Positions 20,370 through 31,050 of a stretch of DNA of 64,000 bases are shown one piece after another. The stretch lies in the NCBI RefSeq assembly GCF_014698065.1, contig NZ_JACJSI010000032.1, forward strand, positions 1-64,000, read 5' to 3'. The notes beneath the pieces were generated by a model. The model was given only the letters and a program-made list of their open reading frames with translations, had not been told where the DNA came from and ran no database searches. Every line of letters begins with the position of its first letter. Position 1 is the first letter of the stretch. The position numbers and the translations under genes are program-made. This DNA comes from Nostoc flagelliforme FACHB-838. GTDB lineage: Bacteria; Cyanobacteriota; Cyanobacteriia; Cyanobacteriales; Nostocaceae.

Positions 20370-21974
20370 TCAAAGGCTCAACGGCAGTTTAACTGTAAAC
20401 GTTATCCAGCCTTGAGTGCTGGTAACTTCTATTGTGCCTTGGAGATATTTGACTAACTTCTTCACTAATGCTAAACCTAATCCTGTACCGCTCTGTTGCC
20501 AGCGTTCGCTTTGAGGAATTCGGTAAAACGGCTCAAAGATTCGAGATTGTTCTTTTTTCGGAATTATCACCCCAGAATTGCTAATTTTAATTTGAAAGTA
20601 GGGAGCTTGAAGATTAAGTAATACACCAAATTCAGCATCTTCATTAGTGTCGATTAGCCGAACATCGACTGCAATCTGTTCATCAGGCGGTGTATATTTA
20701 CAAGCATTGTTGAGTAACTCGGAGATAATTTCGGTCAGGCTAGCCAAGTCTGAAACTAAGGGTGGTAAATTTGGAGCAACGCTAACTTTGAATAACTGTT
20801 GCCTAGCTTGAGCGCTTTCCTGAAAATATTCGGCAACATGAGGCAGCCAGCTTTGAAGTTGAATTGAAGTTAATTCCAAAGGATACATATCTGCATCAAT
20901 CATCCGCATGTGCAGTAAATTATCTACTAAATCTAGTTCTTGTTCGCACTGATCGCGCAGAATACTTAAATAGCGGGCTACAGATTCAGATGGGGAAAGT
21001 GCGTTTGCATTTAAAATTCCCTGCTGATCAAGAATATTTTCTAGCACGGAGATTGCCATTTTGATGTTTGATAAGGGCATTCGCATTTCATGAGAAGTGG
21101 TTGCCAGAAAATCCTCTTTCAACTGGTTCAGCCGTTGAAGTTCTGCCACTTGAATTTCTAGTTGTCGGGCACGTTCAGTTGCGAGATTGCGTTCTTCGGT
21201 TAAACGTCGTTGTGTGTCATCCCGGAAAACTAGGACGGCTCCTGTAATTACACCATTGTTATTTCTCAGGGGAGTAGCACTATCAGCTATTGGTATATTT
21301 ATCCCGTTTTTAGCAACTAGTAAAACGCCACTCTCTAGATAGATAATAGTCTCTTGTTGGAGAGCTGCGATAATTGGATTTTCTACCGGAAGCTGAGTTT
21401 GTTCATCAATAAGTTTGATAACTTCAGTTAACATCCTGTTCTTAGCTTCGTTCCATCGCCACCCCGTCAGGGCTTCAGCTACCTGATTGATGTACTTAAT
21501 ATGTAATTCATTGTCTACTACAATTACCCCATCGCCCATTCCTCGAAGCACAGAACTCAAAAATTGCTCGCGATCGTAGCGATTGAGTGCTGTTTGAATG
21601 GCAACATAAAGTTCTTGCTCTTTGATAGGTTTGAGAATATACCCAAAGGGGGATGTCAAGGTTGCCCGCTCTACAGTGAACTTATCGGAGTGACCTGTAA
21701 CGTAGATAATAGGAATTTGCAGATTATGCCAAATTTGCTCTGCTGCCTGAATGCCGTCTATTTCACCTCGTAACCTGATATCCATTAAAATCAAGTTTGG
21801 GCGTAGCTTAGTCGCTCTTGCGATCGCTCCTTCTGCGGAGTCGGCAATATCTAAGACAACGTATCCCAGAGACTCTAAAGTTTCTTGTAAGTTGATAGCA
21901 AGAATATACTCATCTTCAACGACAAGGACTTTAACTTTATCCTTTTTCTCTGTCTTTAATGGGATACCAATCAT
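20370..21974 (-). CDS. Response regulator-PAS-histidine kinase hybrid
   Basis: The 534-residue soluble protein begins with a receiver domain (VLVVEDE at 15-21; phosphoacceptor Asp in LILMDIRLRG). A PAS domain follows (about 140-260, GDGVIVVDNELHIKYIN), then a coiled-coil, HisKA with the H box TTSHEMRMPLSN (about 293-304), and HATPase_c ending GTGLGLALVKKL. A receiver ahead of the kinase is typical of phosphorelay intermediates in cyanobacteria. It starts only two bases after the stop of the 1712-residue kinase, so the two genes are surely co-transcribed. The partner kinase probably feeds this receiver. Confidence 0.9.
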   Translation of the reverse strand: MIGIPLKTEKKDKVKVLVVEDEYILAINLQETLESLGYVVLDIADSAEGAIARATKLRPNLILMDIRLRGEIDGIQAAEQIWHNLQIPIIYVTGHSDKFTVERATLTSPFGYILKPIKEQELYVAIQTALNRYDREQFLSSVLRGMGDGVIVVDNELHIKYINQVAEALTGWRWNEAKNRMLTEVIKLIDEQTQLPVENPIIAALQQETIIYLESGVLLVAKNGINIPIADSATPLRNNNGVITGAVLVFRDDTQRRLTEERNLATERARQLEIQVAELQRLNQLKEDFLATTSHEMRMPLSNIKMAISVLENILDQQGILNANALSPSESVARYLSILRDQCEQELDLVDNLLHMRMIDADMYPLELTSIQLQSWLPHVAEYFQESAQARQQLFKVSVAPNLPPLVSDLASLTEIISELLNNACKYTPPDEQIAVDVRLIDTNEDAEFGVLLNLQAPYFQIKISNSGVIIPKKEQSRIFEPFYRIPQSERWQQSGTGLGLALVKKLVKYLQGTIEVTSTQGWITFTVKLPLSL

Positions 21975-21976
21975 GT

Positions 21977-24900
21977 TTATACCCGACTGTTTGTAAAAGT
22001 AATTTTGAACTCTGTTCCCTGTTGAGAGTTAATTTCAAGCTTTCCTCTTAACTGCTTGACTAAACCCTGCACTAGTGTTATGCCAAGTGTTTTAGCTTTC
22101 TTACTATCAAAGTTTTCAGGTAAACCAACACCATTATCTCGGATAATGAGTGTCAAAGTAGATTCCAATTCTTGATAAAACTTAACCTCAATTTCGCTTC
22201 CACGATTACCTACAAAGGCGTATTTTAAAGCATTGGAAACCAGTTCATTGATAATCAAGCCACAAGGAATTGCGGTTTCGATATCGAGGCTAGCATTATC
22301 AACTTGAATATTAAGTTTAATCTGGCTGGAACTGACGTTATAAGAATCAAATAGATGAGTTGTTAAATCTGGGATATATTGAGCAAAATCAATATCGGCG
22401 AGGTCTTCAGAACGGTACAACTTTTCATGAACTAGGGCAATAGAAGCAATGCGGTTTTGGCTATCGCGCAAAATTGCTGTTACTACAGGATCTTGTGTCC
22501 GTCGGCACTGCATTTGCAATAAACTGCTGACGATTCCTAAATTATTTTTCACACGATGGTGAATTTCTTTGAGTAATACTTCCTTTTCTTTGAGAGAGGC
22601 TTTAATTTTTTCCTTTGCTTGCTTTTGCTCAGTTATATCTTGGTGAACAGCTACAAGGACGTTTCCATACTCAGGATGGCTAAAAACGGAAGCAGTAGCG
22701 CTACACCAGAATAAACTGCCATCTTTTTTAACATTATGAACCTCATAGGTTGCTTCACTCTGTTGCAAGATAGTAGTTCTAATCGCCTGGTTAACATCTT
22801 CAAGTGTCGTATGTTCATTTCTGTGATTAACAATTGACACATGCTTACCAATTAATTCACCAGGGTCATAGCCAAACATCTGTTCAAATTTAGGATTGGT
22901 GTAGACAAACACATCATCTATAGCACGAATTAGGCAAATTCCCTCCGCCATGTTACGGGTAATTACTGCTTGCAACTCTAACATTTGTTCAGCGCGTTTG
23001 CGATCGCTGATTTCAACGACAACGACACCTATGCTAGTGGGTTGATCGGCTTCAGATTTAATCGGAAAATAAGAAGCTAGCCAAGTTCTGATTACACCTG
23101 GGAGTTTTGGGGTTTCTCCACTGATTTCTAAATCTAGAATCGATTCACCAGTTGTCAAGACATGTTGAAACACTTGTTTCTGCTTTGATGCCACATCAGG
23201 TACAATATCCCACGGTGTTTTACCAATATGTGCGGCTGCGGGAATGCCATTAATTTCTGCTAATGCTTCATTAATAAATGAAAAACGCAGTTCACGATCC
23301 AGAATGGTTATACCAACGGGTGCGCTATTGATAAAGGTGTCAAATAACTTTTGCTTGTGAGCCAGTTCTCGTTCTAAAATCTTACGTTCTGTGATGTCGA
23401 TCGCTACCCTACCCACTAGCTTTTGTTCAGACAATCCGAGAATTGGGAATTTATATACCAAGAACTCACCAAGAATACCATCTGTTTGAGAAGCAACTTT
23501 GATCGTCTCAATTGCCTGATTTGTCTGTGTAACTGTCTGAATATGATCGAAATGCTGCCTAGTAACTTCATCTTGGTAAAGGCTAAAAACTGATTGCCCA
23601 ATTACCTGTTCGGGTAGTAATTTAAATGTCCGCAAGTATACTTGGTTTGAGTAAAGTATATGCCCCTCTGTATTAGAGATCCACGCTAGCACTGGGCTGT
23701 TGTTCATAAATGCTTGGAACCTAGCTTCACTTTCTCGCAAGGCTGCTTCTGCTTGTTTGCGTAAGCAAAGCTCGTCGTAGACATCACTAGTGTCAATAAT
23801 TACCCCTAGCATCTGTATGGGGTCGCCTACTTCGTCATAAATGCCCCGCCCTTTCCCTGTCAGCCAATGAACACTGCCATTCGGATAAGTTACTCGGTAT
23901 TCACCCTGAAAATTAGTATGTTGTTCCAAAGCATTTGATACAGCCTGTTCAATTTTGTCAACATCCTCTGGATGAATACAATCGCGCCATAGCTGATAAC
24001 TAGCAGCTGATATTTCTGGCTTTAAACCTAACAAACGATAATGGTTGTCGTTCCAGACAACTTCGCCTGTTTTAAGATTCCAATCCCAAATACCGATGTG
24101 ATTAAATTCTAATGTTAGCCTCAGTTGCTCCTCACTTCTGGCCAAAGCTGCTTCGGTTTGTTTGCGTAACCGCAGCTCGTCATAAACATCACTGATATCC
24201 CGATGAGTACCAGTCATCCGTAAAGGTTTACCCTGTTCATCTCGAATTACAACTTTGCCATAGTTGGCAATCCATTTGCATTCGCCAGACTTGGTTTGAA
24301 CTCGATAGTCAAATTTGTAGGAAACTGAACTATCCTCAAGATGAGCTGCCAAGATTTTCTTAACCCAAGGTAGATCCTCTGGATGAACTAATCGCTCCCA
24401 AGTACTCAAATCTTGGGGGAGTTCCTCAAAGCTGTATCCAAGCATTTCGAGAAAAAGGGGGCTGTAATACATCTCTCCAGTCAAAATATTCCAGTCCCAC
24501 AAACCATCCCCAGAAGCCTCAAGTGCCAATTGTAATCGTTCCTCACTTTCTCGGAGGGCGATTTCTGCTTGTTGGCGATATTCTTCGACGCGCTTACGCG
24601 CAGTGATATCTGTGACTCGTACCAGTTGCATCACAGTACCAGCAACGGTAATTTGTTTGGCTGCGATGTTTCCCCAAAAGTAATTGCCCTGCCTGGTGAC
24701 ATATTCAATTTCTCGACTACAAAAACCTTGCTGCTTAATTTCTTCGTTTATGGAGCCTAGTTCATCGGGGGTGAACTGTTGTTTTTGCAGAGTATGACCT
24801 TGAATATTAATGAGTTCAGCTTTGCTAGAGGCTGCAAATAACTTTACTGCTTGATCGTTACAGTCAGTGGTCAGTAAAGTTTCTATATCCACCAGAAAGA

Positions 24901-27115
24901 GCGCATCAGCAGACTCATTATAAACAGCTTCTAGCAGGTCGCGGCTCTTAATGATTTCTAACTCAGTTTGTTTACGCTCTGTAATATCTAGAACAGATCC
25001 TAGCAGCTTAACTGCCTGCCCTTGAGGGTCATAAGCTATCTCTGCTTTCGCCTCAAGGTAGCGCATTAAACCATCGGGTCGAACAATTCGATACTCAGTA
25101 TTAAAAGAGGTTGCTTGAGCGATTGCTTGTTGGATATGGGTCTTCATCCAAGCGCGATCGCTTGGGTGAACTATCTGGAGAAATTCTTCCTCGGTCGGTT
25201 CGCTTTGAGTTGGATTTAGACCAAAAATGCGAAAAGTTTCCATTGACCAGCAGCGCTTTTTGGTTTTTAAATTAAATTCCCAGCTGCCTACATGGGCAAT
25301 CTGTTGAGTAGTGGCTAGCAGTGCTTCACTCCATCGGAGTCTTTCTTCAGTCTGTATGCGATCGGTAATATCCCCAAGTGAACCGACTAATCGCAGTGGA
25401 TTTCCTTGCTCATTCCAGATTCCTTGAGCCCGCGATTTAAACCAGCGATAGCTGCCATTTTTGCAACGGAGACGATATTCAACGTTATAATCTGAAACTT
25501 GCTGGAGCAAATAAGCTTCTTGTGCAGCCATGACTCTGGCATAATCATCAGGATGAATGCGAATACTCCACTCATCATCGCGATCGCTAAGTTCGTTCGG
25601 TTCATATCCCAACATTGTGAACCAACGCCGAGATCGGAAGGTTTGATTAGTAGATATGTCCCAATCCCAAATTCCCTCATTAGTACCTGCGATCGCTAAT
25701 TGCCAACGTTCTTCATTTTGGCGCAAGGTTTCTTCAGCTTTTTGGTGATCGCGTAGCGCAGCTTGTTGTTCACTGATATCTCGCCCCTCTGGAATCAGCA
25801 AAACAACTTGACCTGTCTCGTCTCGCAACGGACGCAGAGAAAAATCGATTGTTATGACTCGGTTATTTGCGCCTAGAACATCGACTTCATAGCGGACAAA
25901 CTCTCCTTGAGCTGCCAGAGCGATCGCTTGTTTTAATTCTGCTTGAGTTTGCGGTGAAATCGTCCACCAGTGTGTTTTCCAAAAAGGGCGATTGATCACA
26001 TCTTCAAGCTTGAGTCCACCAAAACTGAGCGCAGTCTGGTTGGCCTCCAGTAAAACGCCATCTGGCGTTAGTAACCCTGTGAACTGGAAAGTATTATTAA
26101 AAATGGCATGAAAACGGCGATTGCTTTCCTGCAATTTGGCAGTGCGTTCTTCTACTTTGGTTTCTAACTCGGTATTGAGGGTTTCGAGGTTGTGGTAAAG
26201 TTCGGCTTGTTGGATCGCGATCGCTAATTGCACCGTCAGTTGGTTGAGCAATTCCACCTCAAATGTTTGCCATTGTCGGGGGCTAGAACATTGATGCACA
26301 ATAAATAACCCCCAGAGTTCCAGTTCAGGAGTCCCCTTACTTTTTAACAAAATCGGGACAACTAAATTCGCCTTCACCTGAAACCGTTCCAAAAGTTGAA
26401 TATGACAATCACTTAAACCCGCTTCGTAGATGTTCGCCACTGTGAAGATTTTTCCCTGACGGTATTCTTCCGGTCGATTTTGCTGAAAAGAGGTATCTTC
26501 AATCTCAAATCCCAATATTGGTGTCCATTGGGGTAATACTGATTCCGCTACGACCTTACCCATCATCTGAGAAGTAAATTGATACACCAGCACGCGATCG
26601 GACTTGAGTAACTGGCAGACTTCTTTGGCACTAGTAGTGAGGATATCTTGAAGCTTCAAGGATTGGCGGATATGCAGAGCGATCGCTCCGACTAACTGTT
26701 GTTGTTTTAGCTGCCGCATTAGCTGCATCTGCTTGATCGCGCCATGAACCGCTCGACGTAAATTATCAGCAGTCAGTTTTCCCTTAACAAGATAATCTTG
26801 CGCCCCACTCTTGATAACTTGGACTGCGATCATTTCGTCGCCCTGCCCAGTTAACATAATCACAGATGTATGGCTACCTTGAGTTTGTCGCTGTAATTCA
26901 TGCAGAAATTCCAGCCCATCCATATCTGGCAATTGGTAGTCCAATAGAATTACATCCGGTGTTTTCCATTGACAAACTTCCAGCGCCTCTTTGCCAGACT
27001 CAAATTCGTAAATCTCGTAGGTGTAGCGCTCGTCCCCATCTAAGAAGCGTCGATATCCAGCTCTGTCTTCAGCAGAGTCTTCTACGAAAAATACAGTTAT
27101 TGAATGGACTTTCAT
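21977..27115 (-). CDS. Giant multi-PAS sensor histidine kinase (REC-GAF-9xPAS-HisKA_2)
   Basis: The 1712-residue soluble protein starts with a receiver domain (FVEDSAEDRAGYRRF; Asp in VILLDYQLPDMDG). A GAF domain follows (about 140-315), then about nine PAS/PAC units. PAS starts are recognisable at FHAIFNNTFQFTG, QLAIAGTNEGIWDWD, TTQQIAHVGSWEFN, AVYNESADALFLVD, QLALEASGDGLWDWN, RLTLEFNHIGIWDWN, FQAFMNNSPVLAWIS, FDTFINSAPVGITIL and ITRNMAEGICLIR. It ends with an HWE/HisKA_2-type phosphoacceptor (EIHHRVKNNLGIVSSLLQMQ) and HATPase_c (RDNGVGLP). No membrane segment is present. It is the first gene of a two-gene operon. Light and redox signals are common for such PAS/GAF arrays, but the ligand is unknown. 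Confidence 0.92.
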   Translation of the reverse strand: MKVHSITVFFVEDSAEDRAGYRRFLDGDERYTYEIYEFESGKEALEVCQWKTPDVILLDYQLPDMDGLEFLHELQRQTQGSHTSVIMLTGQGDEMIAVQVIKSGAQDYLVKGKLTADNLRRAVHGAIKQMQLMRQLKQQQLVGAIALHIRQSLKLQDILTTSAKEVCQLLKSDRVLVYQFTSQMMGKVVAESVLPQWTPILGFEIEDTSFQQNRPEEYRQGKIFTVANIYEAGLSDCHIQLLERFQVKANLVVPILLKSKGTPELELWGLFIVHQCSSPRQWQTFEVELLNQLTVQLAIAIQQAELYHNLETLNTELETKVEERTAKLQESNRRFHAIFNNTFQFTGLLTPDGVLLEANQTALSFGGLKLEDVINRPFWKTHWWTISPQTQAELKQAIALAAQGEFVRYEVDVLGANNRVITIDFSLRPLRDETGQVVLLIPEGRDISEQQAALRDHQKAEETLRQNEERWQLAIAGTNEGIWDWDISTNQTFRSRRWFTMLGYEPNELSDRDDEWSIRIHPDDYARVMAAQEAYLLQQVSDYNVEYRLRCKNGSYRWFKSRAQGIWNEQGNPLRLVGSLGDITDRIQTEERLRWSEALLATTQQIAHVGSWEFNLKTKKRCWSMETFRIFGLNPTQSEPTEEEFLQIVHPSDRAWMKTHIQQAIAQATSFNTEYRIVRPDGLMRYLEAKAEIAYDPQGQAVKLLGSVLDITERKQTELEIIKSRDLLEAVYNESADALFLVDIETLLTTDCNDQAVKLFAASSKAELINIQGHTLQKQQFTPDELGSINEEIKQQGFCSREIEYVTRQGNYFWGNIAAKQITVAGTVMQLVRVTDITARKRVEEYRQQAEIALRESEERLQLALEASGDGLWDWNILTGEMYYSPLFLEMLGYSFEELPQDLSTWERLVHPEDLPWVKKILAAHLEDSSVSYKFDYRVQTKSGECKWIANYGKVVIRDEQGKPLRMTGTHRDISDVYDELRLRKQTEAALARSEEQLRLTLEFNHIGIWDWNLKTGEVVWNDNHYRLLGLKPEISAASYQLWRDCIHPEDVDKIEQAVSNALEQHTNFQGEYRVTYPNGSVHWLTGKGRGIYDEVGDPIQMLGVIIDTSDVYDELCLRKQAEAALRESEARFQAFMNNSPVLAWISNTEGHILYSNQVYLRTFKLLPEQVIGQSVFSLYQDEVTRQHFDHIQTVTQTNQAIETIKVASQTDGILGEFLVYKFPILGLSEQKLVGRVAIDITERKILERELAHKQKLFDTFINSAPVGITILDRELRFSFINEALAEINGIPAAAHIGKTPWDIVPDVASKQKQVFQHVLTTGESILDLEISGETPKLPGVIRTWLASYFPIKSEADQPTSIGVVVVEISDRKRAEQMLELQAVITRNMAEGICLIRAIDDVFVYTNPKFEQMFGYDPGELIGKHVSIVNHRNEHTTLEDVNQAIRTTILQQSEATYEVHNVKKDGSLFWCSATASVFSHPEYGNVLVAVHQDITEQKQAKEKIKASLKEKEVLLKEIHHRVKNNLGIVSSLLQMQCRRTQDPVVTAILRDSQNRIASIALVHEKLYRSEDLADIDFAQYIPDLTTHLFDSYNVSSSQIKLNIQVDNASLDIETAIPCGLIINELVSNALKYAFVGNRGSEIEVKFYQELESTLTLIIRDNGVGLPENFDSKKAKTLGITLVQGLVKQLRGKLEINSQQGTEFKITFTNSRV

Positions 27116-27277
27116 ACAGTTCGACCTTCAAAATAAAGTAGAGGGATGGCTCATAAAGCATAGGAAGGAAGAAATAATTAATGTCTATTTCCCAGTCCCC
27201 AATCCCCAAATCAAGAAATCCGAATTTTTCTTGATCACAGACTACTATTTTTAATCGTATAAACGCATAATAGAAGT

Positions 27278-28435
27278 GTGACTGATCTGTTCGCCCCTTT
27301 ACAATCTCTCAAACAAGGTAACTGGTTCAAGCTGATCTGCGGAGCCAGCTTCCAGCATTTGCCGGCAGTCAGAAGTTTAACGTTAGCCTATACTTTGGCG
27401 GGCGCTGACTGCATAGATGTTGCAGCTGATTCTGCGGTGATTGCAGCGGCGCAAGCAGGGCTACAAATAGCCAAATCTCTGGCTAGCGATGCCCAAAAGC
27501 GAGGCTTTGAGTACAAAGGGAATTCGCCCTTTTTGATGGTCAGCCTGAACGATGGAGAAGATCCCCATTTTCGGAAAGCAGAATTTGATCCTACTAAGTG
27601 TCCTACAGACTGCCCACGCCCCTGTGAACGGATTTGTCCAGCACAAGCCATTGTGTTTAACAGTATAAAAGAAGACCTTTCAGGAGTAATATCCGAAAAG
27701 TGCTATGGCTGTGGTCGTTGCATACCAATTTGTCCGCATGATAAAATTTATACCTCATCGTATGCGTCAACGCCGGGAGCGATCGCGCCTTTGGTAATGT
27801 CAACGGGAGTAGATGCCGTAGAAATCCATACGAAAGTTGGGCGGTTGGCAGAGTTTGAGAAATTATGGCAAGCAATTTCACCCTGGGCTGATCAACTAAA
27901 GTTACTAGCTATCAGCTGTCCCGATGGCGAAGGGATGACTGATTACCTAAAAGCACTGCATAACCTAATTGTCCCATTCAAGAGTGCTTTAATTTGGCAA
28001 ACTGATGGTCGTCCCATGAGTGGTGATATTGGCGATGGCACCACAATAGCCGCGGTGAAATTAGGGCAAAAAGTTTTGGCAGCTCAGTTACCGGGATATG
28101 TGCAGTTAGCAGGTGGCACAAATAGCTATACCGTTGCTAAGTTAAAGGCAATGGGACTACTGAATAGAGCAGGGGGAGCAGGGGGAGATGAGGGAGCAGG
28201 GGGAGCAATAACCTCCTCATCCCCCTCATCCTCCCCATCCATTGCCGGTGTCGCCTACGGTAGCTACGCCCGTGTACTGCTGTCACCAATTCTCGAACAG
28301 TTAGAGAATAAGGAGGTAAATAACACCAATGTAAAGGCGACTGTTCGCCTAGAAGAAGATGACGTATTACTTTGGCAAGCTGTAGAACTTGCCCATTCTC
28401 TCGTTTCCCAGATAAAGTCACAGCACGAGCGCTAA
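27278..28435 (+). CDS. ldpA: LdpA-like iron-sulfur protein (light-dependent period)
   Basis: The 385-residue product matches LdpA, the cyanobacterial Fe-S protein that conveys redox/light information to the circadian clock in Synechococcus. Two cluster motifs are visible. One is the spaced cysteine set KCPTDCPRPCERICP (about residues 108-122). The other is a ferredoxin-type CYGCGRCIPICP (about 146-157). The start is GTG at 27278; the sequence MTDLFAPLQSLKQGNWFKL is the usual opening. An in-frame low-complexity stretch of Gly/Ala then Ser/Pro (about residues 295-320) is encoded by a G-rich/C-rich repeat and looks inserted. It is divergent from the giant kinase. Confidence 0.85.
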   Translation: MTDLFAPLQSLKQGNWFKLICGASFQHLPAVRSLTLAYTLAGADCIDVAADSAVIAAAQAGLQIAKSLASDAQKRGFEYKGNSPFLMVSLNDGEDPHFRKAEFDPTKCPTDCPRPCERICPAQAIVFNSIKEDLSGVISEKCYGCGRCIPICPHDKIYTSSYASTPGAIAPLVMSTGVDAVEIHTKVGRLAEFEKLWQAISPWADQLKLLAISCPDGEGMTDYLKALHNLIVPFKSALIWQTDGRPMSGDIGDGTTIAAVKLGQKVLAAQLPGYVQLAGGTNSYTVAKLKAMGLLNRAGGAGGDEGAGGAITSSSPSSSPSIAGVAYGSYARVLLSPILEQLENKEVNNTNVKATVRLEEDDVLLWQAVELAHSLVSQIKSQHER

Positions 28436-28527
28436 TCGCTATATGTTTTGAGCATTAGGATGAGCATCTAAAAAAGAGCGAAGACTGAAAGCATTGATTT
28501 ACGTTGTTTCCGTCACTAATAGAAAGC

Positions 28528-30261
28528 ATGACGATTACAGACGATCTCCAAAAGTTATTAGACATTTTGCCCCAAGACCTGCGACAAGTACTAGAGAATC
28601 ATCCCAAACGAGATAGTTTAGTAGAAGTGGTCTTGGATTTGGGTCGTCGCCCAGAGGCTCGCTTTCCTAATCAAGCTGAGTATCTGAGCGAAGTACCCGT
28701 TACTCAAGAACAGATAGATGATTGTATTCAACGAGTTGGAATCTTTGGCGGAGATAATCGAGCAGGAATTGAGCAAACTTTGCATCGGATCAGCGCCATC
28801 CGTAACCGTACTGGTAAGATTATTGGCTTGACCTGTCGCGTCGGTCGGGCGATATTCGGAACCATTGGCATGATCCGCGATTTGGTAGAAACGGGTAAAT
28901 CGATTCTCATGCTGGGGTGTCCAGGCGTGGGCAAAACTACTGCCTTACGGGAAATTGCCCGTGTTTTAGCCGATGACCTACATAAGCGAGTGGTAATTAT
29001 TGACACCTCCAACGAAATCGCTGGGGATGGTGATGTTGCCCACCCTGCTATTGGTCGCGCTCGGCGGATGCAGGTTGCTCATCCAAACCAACAGCATCAG
29101 GTAATGATTGAGGCAGTAGAAAACCACATGCCAGAAGTCATTGTCATTGATGAAATTGGCACAGAACTCGAAGCTTTAGCGGCTCGTACCATTGCGGAGC
29201 GGGGTGTACAGTTGGTAGGAACTGCCCACGGGAATCAGATTGAAAACCTGATTAAAAACCCCACCCTGGCTGATTTGGTTGGGGGTATCCAAGCTGTGAC
29301 ACTGGGAGACGACGAAGCCAGACGGCGGGGCAGTCAAAAGACTGTTTTGGAGCGTAAAGCCCCACCTACCTTTGAAATTGCTGTGGAAATGTTGGAACGC
29401 CAACGCTGGACAATACACGAAAGTGTTGCTGACACCGTAGATAATCTGTTGCGGGGTCGTCAGCCTACTCCACAAACGAGAACCGTTGATGACCAAGGTA
29501 AAATTGCCGTTACAAGGCAGTTAGCTGTTGTCAACGGTCGCGGTGGACAGCTAGCGACAGTGGAAGAATCTTTCCCATCGGCGCGACCGTCTAATGGCTG
29601 GCGTTCATCTGGACAAATGGTAGCATTGCCACAATTGCCTGTAGAACGGGTAACTGGACGCAGTGAGTTTGACCGTTTGTTGGATGAATCTTTCAATTAT
29701 TCTGAAAGCATTGATTTAAATGCTGCTACAAGAGTGCCAGGGCCGAATGGTGAAGATTTGCCATTGCACGTTTACCCTTATGGGGTTAGCCGCCACCAAC
29801 TAGAACAGGTAATTAGCGTGCTAACTTTACCTGTGGTATTGACAAAAGACATAGATAGTGCTGATGCAATTTTAGCACTGCGATCGCACGTCAAAAACCA
29901 CGCTAAATTACGCCAAATGGCTAAGGCCCGTCATGTACCCATCCACATGATCAAGTCCAGCACCATTCCTCAAATTACCCGTGGTTTGCGGCGGTTGCTG
30001 AACATGGACGACCCGGAAATGGCTGATGATCTAGAACTACAATTGTTTTTGCACAATGGTAGTGATGATGAGATGGATGCCTTAGAAGAAGCTAGACTTG
30101 CTGTTGAGCAAATCGTGATTCCGAAAGGACAGCCAGTGGAGTTATTGCCGCGTTCTCCCCAAGTCCGCAAAATGCAACATGAGTTGGTAGAACATTATCG
30201 CCTCAAGTCGCATAGTTTTGGTGAAGAACCAAATAGAAGATTGCGGATTTATCCGGCTTAA
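28528..30261 (+). CDS. Ycf45-type R3H/AAA single-strand nucleic-acid-binding ATPase
   Basis: The 577-residue product resembles the Ycf45 / SpoIIIAA-like family of cyanobacteria and algal plastids. The P-loop GCPGVGKTT is at about residues 132-140, Walker B is VIVIDEIGTE (about 210-219), and LVGTAHGNQIENLIKNPTL is characteristic. The C-terminal third holds HVYPYGVSRHQLEQ and an R3H-like end (EPNRRLRIYP). The role is unestablished; RNA or DNA handling is inferred from the folds. I chose the ATG at 28528, preceded by AGAAAG, over an in-frame TTG at 28504. It follows ldpA after 92 bases. Confidence 0.88.
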   Translation: MTITDDLQKLLDILPQDLRQVLENHPKRDSLVEVVLDLGRRPEARFPNQAEYLSEVPVTQEQIDDCIQRVGIFGGDNRAGIEQTLHRISAIRNRTGKIIGLTCRVGRAIFGTIGMIRDLVETGKSILMLGCPGVGKTTALREIARVLADDLHKRVVIIDTSNEIAGDGDVAHPAIGRARRMQVAHPNQQHQVMIEAVENHMPEVIVIDEIGTELEALAARTIAERGVQLVGTAHGNQIENLIKNPTLADLVGGIQAVTLGDDEARRRGSQKTVLERKAPPTFEIAVEMLERQRWTIHESVADTVDNLLRGRQPTPQTRTVDDQGKIAVTRQLAVVNGRGGQLATVEESFPSARPSNGWRSSGQMVALPQLPVERVTGRSEFDRLLDESFNYSESIDLNAATRVPGPNGEDLPLHVYPYGVSRHQLEQVISVLTLPVVLTKDIDSADAILALRSHVKNHAKLRQMAKARHVPIHMIKSSTIPQITRGLRRLLNMDDPEMADDLELQLFLHNGSDDEMDALEEARLAVEQIVIPKGQPVELLPRSPQVRKMQHELVEHYRLKSHSFGEEPNRRLRIYPA

Positions 30262-31050
30262 TCTTACCCTCAGCCTCTCTCCGTTTGCTTTAGCCTGCCG
30301 TTAGGCAAGCGGAGAGGGGATGTCATTAGTACCGCAAGGCAGAAGTCAAAAATCAAAAGTCAAAAATCAAAAGTTTTGTATATCAAGGCTTTTGCAAGTT
30401 TTAAAATAATAGCTTGATTTGCGCCACACTGTACTAGGGGACACTTGATGTCCTATAGAGAATTTTATTTAAGAAAAGTAAAAAAATATTTAGTATATTT
30501 CTGTACTATATATATATTTTGGCCTTGTCAGCATCTACCCTAATACTTATTGATTAAGGGGAAAGGGAAAGAAAAAACCCTTAACCCTTTCCCGAAACCA
30601 AATTTTGGGTTCAAAATGCAAAATCCGAGTAGTATTGGCATCTACCCTACGCCAAAAAACCCGGTCACGAAGACCAGGTTTTTGTAGGGCCATATTCCCC
30701 CAAGGCTAGTTATAGAAGTTATTTATAAATCAGTGTTCTGGTAATAACTACCAAACTTAAGTTACCAATTTCGGAAAATTATCGCCCAATTATGAAAATT
30801 TTCTTTTACTAACCTGGGCAATGCCTGCGCGAATATATGCTATTTGCTTGATATCAGTACGTAAGTGTAGCCCGCCGCAGGCATCGGTAATGCAAGACTA
30901 GGCGGACAGTATCACTTGATGTTTACTCGTCAGGCTAGTAGTTACAACTGAATGGGGAGTGGGTAAAAAGCAGGGGGCAAGAGGGAGAATAAAAAATTAC
31001 CTCTTTCCCCTCTGCTCCCTGCCCCTCTGCCTCTTCTCAATGCCCAATTT
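30262..31050. other. Intergenic region, 789 bp, repeat-rich
   Basis: Contents include tandem TCAAAAATCAAAAG-type repeats (about 30346-30375), TATATATATA at 30509, a terminator-like hairpin at 30655-30683, a degenerate GCCGCAGGCATCGGTAATGC repeat near 30870, and a G-rich/C-rich palindrome at about 30965-31030. No protein gene is recognised. The hairpin could close an unannotated small RNA. Confidence 0.45.
30655..30683 (+). terminator. Terminator-like hairpin
   Basis: AAAAACCCGGTC and GACCAGGTTTTT form a 12-bp stem with one mismatch and a 5-base loop, ending in a T run. It lies 394 bases after the Ycf45-type gene, so it may terminate a long 3' UTR or a small RNA. Confidence 0.6.
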
